DNA of 8,404 nucleotides from Pseudomonadota bacterium (GTDB lineage Bacteria; BMS3Abin14), in NCBI GenBank assembly GCA_003229755.1, contig QIFJ01000210.1:1-8404 (forward strand). Direction: 5' to 3'. Shown piece by piece: positions 1-6,644 of this stretch. The notes beneath the pieces are model-generated. The model was not told the origin of the DNA and ran no database searches. It saw nothing but the letters and a program-made list of their open reading frames with translations. Positions within the stretch are counted from its first letter, which is position 1. Each line of letters begins with the position of its first letter. A program made the position numbers and the translations under genes.

Positions 1-90
1 CCGATCGCCAGGGTCAAGGGTGAGATGCATCCGGATGAATCCGTCCGCGAAACCGAGGACGCATCCCTCTACGAGAAGAGGGTTAAATAG
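1..90 (+). CDS. C-terminal fragment of upstream ORF, probably LivM permease
   Basis: Frame 1 is open from the window edge to a TAG at 88-90, giving 29 residues that begin PIARVKGEMHPD and end LYEKRVK. The tail is charged and hydrophilic, with no membrane segment or motif. It lies 29 bases upstream of livG on the same strand, and in Liv operons the usual order is livH-livM-livG-livF, so a cytoplasmic C-terminal tail of the LivM permease is the most likely identity. That assignment rests only on position; the residues themselves are not recognisable. The 5' end lies outside the window. Confidence 0.55.
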   Translation, partial: PIARVKGEMHPDESVRETEDASLYEKRVK

Positions 91-119
91 AAATTGGACT
101 TTTTACGACCCATATAAGT

Positions 120-1370
120 ATGAAAAAGAAAGAAGAAAAAATAAAAAACACTCCTGCAGGGAGAGACAGTCCTTCTCATGAAGACGGTATTCTCCTGAAG
201 GGAGTGAACCTGGGGAAGGTCTTCGGCGGCCTCGCAGCCCTTGAGGGGGTGGATCTGCATGTGGGTGAGGATGAGATCGTCGGCCTGATCGGCCCGAACG
301 GAGCCGGTAAGACGACACTGTTTAACTGTCTGACCGGGATAACCATGCCCACAACGGGCACCATCAATTTCAGGAGTTCTGATCTGGTGCCCCCGCCGAA
401 GACAAATCTCCTGGCCCAGCTTTCAAAGATGAGTTATTTCTTTATGGCAATTTCCGTCCTGTGGATCTTTCTAATGCTTGGCATCTACGTTCCAGGTGTG
501 GAATTTCCCATGGAGTTTTCCATCGCCATGTTCAGCATCGGGGTCTTCAGGCTGTTTATGGGAGCAATGCTCAGAAAAGCTGTTCCCTGGACGCGTGGAG
601 TGACCCTGCTTTTCGCAGTAATGGATACGGCATTCGCCGCGTTCTGGATGATAAAGTTCGGCGAATTGTATTCCGATAGAATGTTCTTCGAGTTGATAAA
701 GCTCGACTACTTTCTGATCCCTATGGCTCTGGTAATGATCTCATATCCGGCCTACTTCTTTGTAGTACTGAACAGGCAAGACGTGAAGACGCTCTTCGGG
801 ATCTTCGTGAGGCCGGATGCCATTACTAAATCGGGGATGGCCAGGACGTTTCAGAATATCAGGCTCTTTCCTAACCTCACTGTACTGGACAATGTCAAGC
901 TTGGACGGCACTGCCGGACGACGAGCAATATATTTTCCATTATCTTGCGGCTTAAGTCACAACGACAGGAGGAGGATGAAACAGCACAGAAGGCAATGGA
1001 GGCACTTCAATTCGTCGGTCTTGACTGGAAGGCTGATTTCATTGCCTCCAGCCTCCCATATGGTGAGCAAAGAAGGCTCGAGATCGCCAGGGCACTTGCA
1101 ACTGAACCGGTTCTTCTTCTTCTTGATGAACCAGCGGCGGGAATGAACCCCCACGAGACCGAATCCCTCATAAAACTCGTAGGGAAGATCAGGGAAAACG
1201 GCATATCAGTACTTCTTATTGAACATGATATGAAGGTGATCATGAAGATCTCAGAGCGGATCCTGGTCCTGGACCACGGCCGTAAAATAGCAGAGGGAAA
1301 TCCGGAGGCGATCAGGAACGATCCAAGGGTCGTAGAGGCGTATTTAGGATCAGCGTATGCGGCGCAGTAA
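120..1370 (+). CDS. livG: Branched-chain amino acid ABC transporter ATPase LivG with a four-helix membrane insertion
   Basis: This is one of two cytoplasmic ATPases that power a Liv-type importer of branched-chain amino acids. Motifs visible in the 416 residues: Walker A GPNGAGKT (58-65), Q-loop RTFQNIRLF (Q245), signature LPYGEQRRLE (312-321), Walker B VLLLLDEP (331-338, D336/E337), D-loop AAGMNP and H-loop H369. FNCLTG, ARTFQNIRLF, DEPAAGMNP and the C-terminal EAYLG are typical of LivG. The usual length is about 255. The excess is a Lys-rich N-terminal extension of about 23 residues and an insertion near 94-230, in the surface loop before the Q-loop. The insertion has hydrophobic stretches near 104-124, 133-150, 161-178 and 197-217. 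The loop between the second and third is basic (R152, K153, R159), so an even number of helices would return the chain to the cytoplasm. All catalytic motifs are intact. ATG 120 is the only in-frame ATG before the domain, and no clear Shine-Dalgarno precedes it. LivG identity is secure; the role of the insertion is unknown. Confidence 0.93.
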   Translation: MKKKEEKIKNTPAGRDSPSHEDGILLKGVNLGKVFGGLAALEGVDLHVGEDEIVGLIGPNGAGKTTLFNCLTGITMPTTGTINFRSSDLVPPPKTNLLAQLSKMSYFFMAISVLWIFLMLGIYVPGVEFPMEFSIAMFSIGVFRLFMGAMLRKAVPWTRGVTLLFAVMDTAFAAFWMIKFGELYSDRMFFELIKLDYFLIPMALVMISYPAYFFVVLNRQDVKTLFGIFVRPDAITKSGMARTFQNIRLFPNLTVLDNVKLGRHCRTTSNIFSIILRLKSQRQEEDETAQKAMEALQFVGLDWKADFIASSLPYGEQRRLEIARALATEPVLLLLDEPAAGMNPHETESLIKLVGKIRENGISVLLIEHDMKVIMKISERILVLDHGRKIAEGNPEAIRNDPRVVEAYLGSAYAAQ

Positions 1371-1379
1371 AGCTGGTGA

Positions 1380-1425
1380 AAAGTTGAAAGTTGAAGGTTA
1401 ATTTAACTAACAACCGACAACTTCA
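1380..1425. repeat. Heptamer repeats between livG and livF
   Basis: The 59-base gap between livG and livF holds two short period-7 runs. One is AAAGTTG twice (1380-1393) followed by AAGGTTA (1394-1400). The other is AACTAAC (1405-1411), AACCGAC and AACTTCA (to 1425). The same AGTTGAA-type unit recurs after livF. The run ends five bases before the livF start and occupies the place where a ribosome binding site would be expected. Confidence 0.7.
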
Positions 1426-1429
1426 TAAA

Positions 1430-2134
1430 ATGTTAATAGTTAACGACATACATACATATTACGGTACGATCCAGGCCCTGAAGGGCGTGTCTTTCAACGT
1501 AGATGAAGGGCAGATTGTGACCCTCATTGGGGCCAACGGTGCCGGTAAATCCACTACATTGATGTCCATATCCGGTGTCTATCCGCCGAAAAGGGGGCAG
1601 ATACTATTCGACATGGAGGATATTACCGGAATCTCGGCCGACAGGATTGTTCAGCGAGGGATTTCCCAGGTTCCTGAAGGGAGGAGGATCTTCCCCCACC
1701 TGACGATAAGGGAGAACCTGCTGATGGGTTCTTACCTCCGGAAGAATAAATCGGAGATCAACGACGATCTGGACAGAGTTTTTGAACTCTTCCCCGTCCT
1801 GGCTGAAAGGAGAGGGCAGGATGGCGGAACTCTGTCCGGCGGCGAACAGCAGATGCTGGCCATCGGCAGGGCACTGATGGCAAAACCGAGGCTCCTCCTC
1901 CTGGATGAACCGTCGTTGGGACTCGCTCCACTTATTGTTGAGAAGATCTTCGAGGTGATCGATGGGATAAATCGACAAGGGACAACTATCCTGCTTGTTG
2001 AACAGAATGCCTTCATGGCTCTCAATGTAGCCCACAGAGGCTACGTTATTGAGACAGGAAGGGTAGTTCTGGAAGACAGGGCGGATGCTCTCCTTGATGA
2101 TCCGCGAGTGAAAGAGGCGTATCTTGGAGAATAG
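1430..2134 (+). CDS. livF: Branched-chain amino acid ABC transporter ATPase LivF
   Basis: This is the second ATPase of the Liv importer, expected to pair with LivG beneath the LivH/LivM permeases. From ATG 1430 the protein is 234 residues, the normal LivF length, starting MLIVNDIHTYYG. Motifs: Walker A GANGAGKST (34-42), Q-loop Q80 within ISQVPEGRRIFPHLT, signature LSGGEQQMLA (135-144), and Walker B RLLLLDEP (154-161, D159/E160) followed by SLGLAPL. Gln192 (LLVEQNA) stands at the H-loop position, which is normal for LivF and helps separate it from LivG. The C-terminus ends EAYLGE. An in-frame TTG at 1391 would add 13 residues encoded by the heptamer repeats, so ATG 1430 is preferred. No Shine-Dalgarno is visible before it, so translation may depend on coupling to livG or on an unstructured A-rich leader. 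Confidence 0.95.
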   Translation: MLIVNDIHTYYGTIQALKGVSFNVDEGQIVTLIGANGAGKSTTLMSISGVYPPKRGQILFDMEDITGISADRIVQRGISQVPEGRRIFPHLTIRENLLMGSYLRKNKSEINDDLDRVFELFPVLAERRGQDGGTLSGGEQQMLAIGRALMAKPRLLLLDEPSLGLAPLIVEKIFEVIDGINRQGTTILLVEQNAFMALNVAHRGYVIETGRVVLEDRADALLDDPRVKEAYLGE

Positions 2135-2137
2135 ATC

Positions 2138-2266
2138 GTTAAACGTTTAAAGTTGAAAGTTAAAGGTTGATAGAAATTAGAGCATTAGACATTAGAACAT
2201 TAAATATTGGAAATTGGAGAATAGAGGAACCAGGCTATAGGCTATAGGCGGTAGGCTATAGGCTTT
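2138..2266. repeat. Long degenerate period-7 array after livF
   Basis: Starting four bases after the livF stop, the sequence reads in 7-base units (a few of 8) whose content drifts. It begins with GTTAAAC/GTTGAAA-type units, moves to AGACATT-type and then GGAAATT units, and ends with GGCTATA units (2233-2266, one altered to GGCGGTA). The register persists for about 130 bases although the unit sequence changes three times. No stop-free frame or protein similarity explains it. Confidence 0.7.
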
Positions 2267-2330
2267 GAACAGCTCAAATGCAAATAAGGGCAGGCGATGG
2301 ATTCTGACAGAGATGGAGGGGATGAGAACG

Positions 2331-2360
2331 GGCTATAGGCTTTAGGCTGTAGGCTATAGG
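2331..2360. repeat. Second GGCTATA heptamer array
   Basis: Four heptamers, GGCTATA, GGCTTTA, GGCTGTA and GGCTATA, followed by GG, repeat the unit seen at 2233-2266 about 65 bases earlier. An inverted single copy (AGCCTATAGC, 2749-2758) lies just ahead of uvrB and overlaps its ribosome binding site. Confidence 0.75.
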
Positions 2361-2415
2361 AAGGGAATGAGAGGCGAGAGGGGATAAGAGCGGGCGATGG
2401 GTTGTGTATTGATAT

Positions 2416-2493
2416 GGCCGGGTTTTTGGGTGTAATCACTCGCCTTCGCAACCCCCTTTTAGCTTCGCTTCGTGATTCACCAAAACCCCGACC
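2416..2493. repeat. Imperfect inverted repeat with a 32-base loop
   Basis: The left arm 2416-2439 (GGCCGGGTTTTTGGG, ending AATCAC) is largely complementary to the right arm 2472-2493 (GTGATTCACC, ending CCCGACC). There are two mismatches and two one-base bulges over about 22 pairs. The loop (2440-2471) is pyrimidine-rich with CTTCGC motifs. No T-run follows, so a classic intrinsic terminator is unlikely. It may be a repeat-element hairpin or the end of a decayed mobile element. Confidence 0.5.
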
Positions 2494-2619
2494 CACAAGC
2501 GTGACTCGCGATGACTATTTCTGGGATATGAATCTTGGGACGAGGGACTCCTGCCATGGGCCAGCAGGGGAGAGGAAGAGTTTGGGATTTGAAACCCCAT
2601 GCCTAAGGCGCGGACGATC

Positions 2620-2737
2620 TTGGATTTTGGATCTAATTACTTTCAACTTTCAGCCTTTAACCTTAAACTCCACGTTGGGCGTTGGACCAGTTGTCGCTTT
2701 CAGCTATGGCTTGGCAGGCATTGGACGTTGGACGAAA
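2620..2737. repeat. Degenerate period-7 array ahead of uvrB
   Basis: Units of seven run from TTGGATT/TTGGATC (2620-2633) through CTTTCAA, CTTTCAG and CCTTTAA (2640-2660) to TTGGGCG/TTGGACC (2675-2688) and GACGTTG (2724-2730). The CTTTCAA and CCTTAAA units are reverse complements of the GTTGAAA and GTTTAAA units after livF, so the gap is bracketed by inversely oriented arrays. Confidence 0.65.
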
Positions 2738-2755
2738 CAAGGGCCTTGAGCCTAT

Positions 2756-2761
2756 AGCAGG
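2756..2761 (+). promoter_or_regulatory. Ribosome binding site supporting the TTG start of uvrB
   Basis: AGCAGG lies 8 bases before TTG 2770, an acceptable Shine-Dalgarno spacing. It supports a non-ATG start that gives the family-typical N-terminus MDFKLISEFSPRGDQP. Confidence 0.55.
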
Positions 2762-2769
2762 TTAATAAA

Positions 2770-4812
2770 TTGGATTTTAAACTTATATCTGAATTCTCCC
2801 CCAGGGGTGACCAGCCGCGGGCAATAGCATCCCTCACTGATGGGCTCGGGAATAATAAGGCGCACCAGGTTCTTCTCGGTGTTACCGGCTCCGGCAAGAC
2901 CTTTACCCTTGCAAACACGATAGCCAGGATCAATAGACCGGTTCTCGTAATGGCCCACAACAAGACCCTGGCTGCACAGCTCTACCAGGAGTTCTCCAGT
3001 TTTTTCCCGGATAATGCAGTCGAGTATTTCGTATCCTACTACGACTACTACCAGCCGGAAGCCTACATTCCCCAGACTGACACCTTCATAGAGAAAGACA
3101 GCTCCATCAATGAGACTATCGACCGGCTTAGACACTCGGCCACCCGCTCTTTGTTGACCAGGAGAGATGTTCTGGTTGTAGCGTCCGTATCATGCATTTT
3201 CGGCCTTGGCTCTCCTGAAATGTACAGGGATATGCTTGTCGGCTTCAAGACCGGGGATAAGATCGGAAGAAGGGATATCCTCAGGAAGCTGGTGGATATG
3301 AGGTACGAGAGGAACGATATCGATTTTCACCGCGGCACTTTCCGTGTCCGCGGGGATGTCGTGGATCTCTTCCCCGCCTACGAACAGAATGCTCTCAGGA
3401 TCGAGCTCTTCGATGATGAGATAGAGCGCCTGGCTGTGCTGGATCCCCTTACCCTGAAATCGTCAAGTGAATTGGATGAAGTGAGCATCTTCCCTGCCAG
3501 CCACTATGTAATACCGCAGGATCTGATGGAGAGGGCGATTGAGACTATCAGGGAAGAGCTCGACGGGAGGGTAGACTTTTTCAAGAAGAGCGGCCGGTTG
3601 ATCGAAGCTCAGAGGATAGCGGAACGTACGGCCTTTGATATAGAGATGATGCAGCTTGTGGGCTACTGTAAGGGGATCGAAAATTACTCAAGGCATTTAA
3701 CGGGGAGGGCTGAAGGGGCGTCTCCTCCTACCCTCATCGATTATCTTCCCGAAGATGCTCTTATCATCCTTGATGAGAGCCATCAGACGATTCCCCAGGT
3801 CAGGGCCATGTATAATGGGGATCGCTCCAGAAAAATGAACCTGGTGGATTATGGATTCCGGCTGCCGTCGGCCTTCGACAACCGACCCCTGACTTTTGAG
3901 GAGTTCGAATCAGTGAGCATACCGAGGATCTATGTCTCTGCCACACCCGGCCCGTATGAAATGGAAAAGACCGGTGGTGAGATAGTTGAGCAGGTAATTA
4001 GACCAACAGGCCTCATCGATCCTGTTGTAGAGGTGAGGGCTGCGACCAACCAGATCGATGATCTCCTCGCCGAGATCAAAGCGGTGGTTTTGTCGGGCAA
4101 CAGGGTAATGGTGACAACCCTGACAAAAAGGATGGCAGAGGACCTGTCGACCTATCTCGAGGATCTCGGAATAAGGGTAAAATACCTTCACTCCGAGATC
4201 GACACCCTCCAGAGAGTTGAGATAATAAGGGACCTGAGAAAAGGCCTGTTCGATGTCCTCGTGGGGATAAATCTGCTCAGAGAGGGGTTGGATATACCGG
4301 AAGTCTCCCTTGTGGCGATACTGGATGCTGACAGGGAGGGATTTCTGAGATCAGAGACATCCTTGATACAGACCATCGGCAGGGCAGCGAGGAATATCAG
4401 TGCAAGGGCAATTCTATATGCCGATGTGATGACCGATTCCATAAAAAGAGCTCTTGCTGAGACGCACAGGAGAAGGGAGGTTCAGGAAAGGTATAACGCT
4501 GAACACAACATCACACCGGAGTCAGTAAAGAGCAAGATCCACGATATACTTTCTTCCATAGAAGAATCGGACTATTTCACGGTTTCGGCCGGTGATGAGG
4601 ATATACAGATCGATGACCTTGAAGGGACGATCGGCTCGCTGGAAGGAGAAATGCTGGAAGCTGCCGGCCTGCTGGAATTTGAAAGGGCCGCCGAGATAAG
4701 GGACCGTATAACAAGGCTTCAGGAGCGGATGATATCGCTGGGAGCGCCGGTCAGAGAGGTCGCACGCAAGGCCAGAGGGAAAAAGAAGCGCCATGGAAAG
4801 AAAAAGAACTGA
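2770..4812 (+). CDS. uvrB: UvrABC system protein B (excision repair helicase-like subunit)
   Basis: UvrB receives damaged DNA from UvrA, verifies the lesion with its beta-hairpin using ATP, and forms the complex that UvrC incises. The 680 residues match the family length (about 670). Seen in order: N-terminal FSPRGDQPRAI (9-19), Walker A GVTGSGKT (37-44), the Tyr-rich hairpin VSYYDYYQPEAY (88-99), the UvrA-interaction region, DESH box (335-338), SATPGPYE (390-397), helicase motif V region GINLLREGLDIPEVSLVAIL (499-518), motif VI QTIGRAAR (534-541), and a C-terminal UVR domain (about 624-651, EFERAAEIRDRI) that docks on UvrC. A very basic tail ends KKKRHGKKKN. The start is TTG; no in-frame ATG lies before the conserved N-terminus. 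The end overlaps uvrC, implying coupled translation. No LexA-type operator was recognised upstream. Confidence 0.98.
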   Translation: MDFKLISEFSPRGDQPRAIASLTDGLGNNKAHQVLLGVTGSGKTFTLANTIARINRPVLVMAHNKTLAAQLYQEFSSFFPDNAVEYFVSYYDYYQPEAYIPQTDTFIEKDSSINETIDRLRHSATRSLLTRRDVLVVASVSCIFGLGSPEMYRDMLVGFKTGDKIGRRDILRKLVDMRYERNDIDFHRGTFRVRGDVVDLFPAYEQNALRIELFDDEIERLAVLDPLTLKSSSELDEVSIFPASHYVIPQDLMERAIETIREELDGRVDFFKKSGRLIEAQRIAERTAFDIEMMQLVGYCKGIENYSRHLTGRAEGASPPTLIDYLPEDALIILDESHQTIPQVRAMYNGDRSRKMNLVDYGFRLPSAFDNRPLTFEEFESVSIPRIYVSATPGPYEMEKTGGEIVEQVIRPTGLIDPVVEVRAATNQIDDLLAEIKAVVLSGNRVMVTTLTKRMAEDLSTYLEDLGIRVKYLHSEIDTLQRVEIIRDLRKGLFDVLVGINLLREGLDIPEVSLVAILDADREGFLRSETSLIQTIGRAARNISARAILYADVMTDSIKRALAETHRRREVQERYNAEHNITPESVKSKIHDILSSIEESDYFTVSAGDEDIQIDDLEGTIGSLEGEMLEAAGLLEFERAAEIRDRITRLQERMISLGAPVREVARKARGKKKRHGKKKN

Positions 4813-6628
4813 AATGCTGGCTCAGCTGCCGGCCTCTCCGGGAGTATACCTTTTCCGGGATGAATCAGAAGGGGTCATATACGCGGGCAAGGCCAAGAAC
4901 CTGAAAAAGAGGGTACGTCAATACTTCCAGAGGAAAGTTGAGGGCAGAACGGCGATGCTGGTCTCCGCTATCCATTCGGTGGAAACCATCTTGACCGACA
5001 CCGAAAAGGAAGCCCTGCTCCTTGAGAGGACGATGATCAGGCGCTTCCGTCCTCGATTCAATGTTGATTTCAAGGATGACAAGAGTTATCCATATTTTCG
5101 TTTGACCGTTCAGGAAGACTTCCCAAGACTGGAGATCACCAGGAAGCTAAAAAAAGACGGGAGCCTTTATTTCGGTCCGTTTACCGATGTGGGTTCGGCC
5201 CGCAAAACCCTGGACTACCTCCACAGGGCGTTCCCGTTAAGGCGATGTTCGGGAAAGGAACCTGGCGGCCGCGGACCAAAAGGAAGACCGTGCCTCGACT
5301 ATCAGATCGGAAAGTGCCCCGGACCATGCTGCGGACATATCTCACATGAAGTCTACAAAGAGAGCATCCATAAATTAGTACCCTTCTTGAGGGGGAAAGG
5401 CGCAAAGGTCTTGTCAGAGTTTGAGTCCAGAATGAAAATCCTGTCCGCTGAACTCAGATTCGAGGAGGCGGCACTGCTGAGGGACCGTATCGCCGCAATA
5501 AAAACAGTGCTTGAGGAGCAGAAGGCCGTAGGTGATCCCAACGATGATATCGATGTTATCGGCTATGCTGCATCAAAGGACCTTTCTGTGCTGGAGTGCC
5601 TGTATATCCGATCCGGCCTTATCATGGGCAGGTGTGAAAAGGTCCTTACAGGTAAATTCAGGGCGCAGGAGGCTGTGGAGGCGTTTTTGTCATCTCACTA
5701 TCGCCAGAAAGAGAGTGTGCCACCTAGCATTTTCTATCCTGTCGAGCTGGAATTCAGGCCAGCCTACGAGGAGTATCTTTCTGAGTATGCAGGAAGAGCC
5801 GTCAAGATGCGGCAGCCGACGCGAGGAAAAGGCCTCAGGCTTGTTAATCTCGCGAATGAGAACGCTCATGCAGGCCTCAGGGCCGCCCGGGTACGGTATC
5901 GGGATTACAGGGCTCTTTCCGATGAGATCGCAAAGGCGCTCAAGCTTTCCAAACCACCGGAGACTATCGAGTGTCTGGATATTTCCCACACCTCAGGGCG
6001 CCAATCATACGGCAGCGTGGTTACCTGGAGGGCTGGCAGCCTGGATCGAGAAGCCTACAGGCTTTTTTCCATAAAAGAAGCAGAACCGGGCGACGACTAC
6101 GGAGCTATCGCGGAAGTTATCAAGCGTCGATATACAGGTACGCTGGCTGCTCAGCTTCCGGTTCCTGATCTTCTCCTCCTCGATGGCGGAAAGGGGCAAC
6201 TTTCGAGGGCGGTGGAAATTGTAAAATCTCTGGGTATCGAAGGACTGGAACTTGCGTCGATCTCCAAAGCCAGGAGCGCGGGGAAAAGCGGCCAGGCGAG
6301 TAACAGAGACGATATATATCTGCCGGGAAGGGCAAATCCGAAGAAGCTTCCGGTCTATTCAAAGGCATTTCAAACCCTGCAGCAGCTGCGGGATGAGGCA
6401 CACCGGTTCGCCCTGACCGGTCACAGAAGGAAGAGGGGGAAGGATGATCTCCTCAGCCTGCTGGACGGTATCAAGGGAATAGGACCCGCCAGACGAAGGG
6501 TTCTGATGACTCATTTCCGGTCGATGAACGAGATAAGGAATGCCTCAATGAATGAACTGGCCGCCCTGAACGGATTTAATAAGGCAGTGGCAATTAACGT
6601 GAAGAATGCACTGAATAATGACCATTAG
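4793..6628 (+). CDS. uvrC: UvrABC system protein C (dual-incision endonuclease)
   Basis: UvrC cuts DNA on both sides of a lesion bound by UvrB. The 611 residues match the family. Visible parts: GIY-YIG-type 3'-incision nuclease (PGVYLF 16-21, VIYAGKAKNLKKRV 28-41, E78); four Cys spaced like the reported UvrC iron-sulfur ligands (C152, C167, C175, C179), with an extra C180; UVR domain (about 206-243, RFEEAALLRDRI); RNase H-like 5'-incision domain with D396 (ECLDISHT), D434/D435 (PGDDY), D464 (LLLDGGKGQL) and H537 (RDEAHRFA); and C-terminal helix-hairpin-helix repeats (about 553-608, IKGIGPARRRVL), the second less typical. ATG 4793 overlaps uvrB by 20 bases and has AGAGGGA (4774-4780) 12 bases upstream. 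ATG 4814, one base after the uvrB stop, would remove seven residues. 4793 is preferred because homologues usually carry about ten residues before PGVY. Confidence 0.97.
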   Translation: MERKRTEMLAQLPASPGVYLFRDESEGVIYAGKAKNLKKRVRQYFQRKVEGRTAMLVSAIHSVETILTDTEKEALLLERTMIRRFRPRFNVDFKDDKSYPYFRLTVQEDFPRLEITRKLKKDGSLYFGPFTDVGSARKTLDYLHRAFPLRRCSGKEPGGRGPKGRPCLDYQIGKCPGPCCGHISHEVYKESIHKLVPFLRGKGAKVLSEFESRMKILSAELRFEEAALLRDRIAAIKTVLEEQKAVGDPNDDIDVIGYAASKDLSVLECLYIRSGLIMGRCEKVLTGKFRAQEAVEAFLSSHYRQKESVPPSIFYPVELEFRPAYEEYLSEYAGRAVKMRQPTRGKGLRLVNLANENAHAGLRAARVRYRDYRALSDEIAKALKLSKPPETIECLDISHTSGRQSYGSVVTWRAGSLDREAYRLFSIKEAEPGDDYGAIAEVIKRRYTGTLAAQLPVPDLLLLDGGKGQLSRAVEIVKSLGIEGLELASISKARSAGKSGQASNRDDIYLPGRANPKKLPVYSKAFQTLQQLRDEAHRFALTGHRRKRGKDDLLSLLDGIKGIGPARRRVLMTHFRSMNEIRNASMNELAALNGFNKAVAINVKNALNNDH

Positions 6629-6644
6629 CACATTAAAGTGCAAC

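Larger units (their letters stand above)
2135..2769. other. Non-coding gap between livF and uvrB, rich in repeats
   Basis: These roughly 635 bases hold period-7 arrays at both ends, a second GGCTATA-type array and an imperfect inverted repeat, all listed separately. The longest open frame (2402-2749) has no ribosome binding site, no recognisable domain, and runs through the heptamer arrays, so it is not called. An 18-base direct repeat beginning GAGGGGAT occurs at 2316-2333 and 2378-2395 with two mismatches. A 12-base palindrome TTAAACGTTTAA (2139-2150) follows livF, but it is AT-rich and lacks a T-run, so it is not called a terminator. No tRNA or riboswitch was recognised. Confidence 0.6.

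Noticed and set aside
399..812. LivG insert as a frameshift or assembly artefact
   Set aside because: The frame is continuous on both sides, catalytic motifs resume exactly in register, helix number is even and loop charges obey the positive-inside rule. An artefact would be unlikely to give this, though reads would settle it.
1391..1429. TTG start for livF giving 13 extra residues
   Set aside because: The extension is translated heptamer repeat, and ATG 1430 gives the normal LivF length and N-terminus.
2138..2360. Heptamer arrays as a CRISPR
   Set aside because: Units are 7-8 bases with no 23-47 base repeats, no unique spacers and no cas genes.
2402..2749. 115-residue open frame in the livF-uvrB gap
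   Set aside because: No ribosome binding site or domain, low-complexity composition, and it runs through an inverted repeat and the heptamer array. Chance open frame.
2728..2758. Possible uvrB promoter, TTGGAC with TATAGC
   Set aside because: The spacer is 19 bases, the -10 box is weak, both boxes fall inside repeat units, and the transcript would begin almost at the start codon.
2752..3135. 127-residue minus-strand frame over the uvrB start
   Set aside because: Antisense shadow of the strongly conserved UvrB N-terminus, with no similarity or ribosome binding site.
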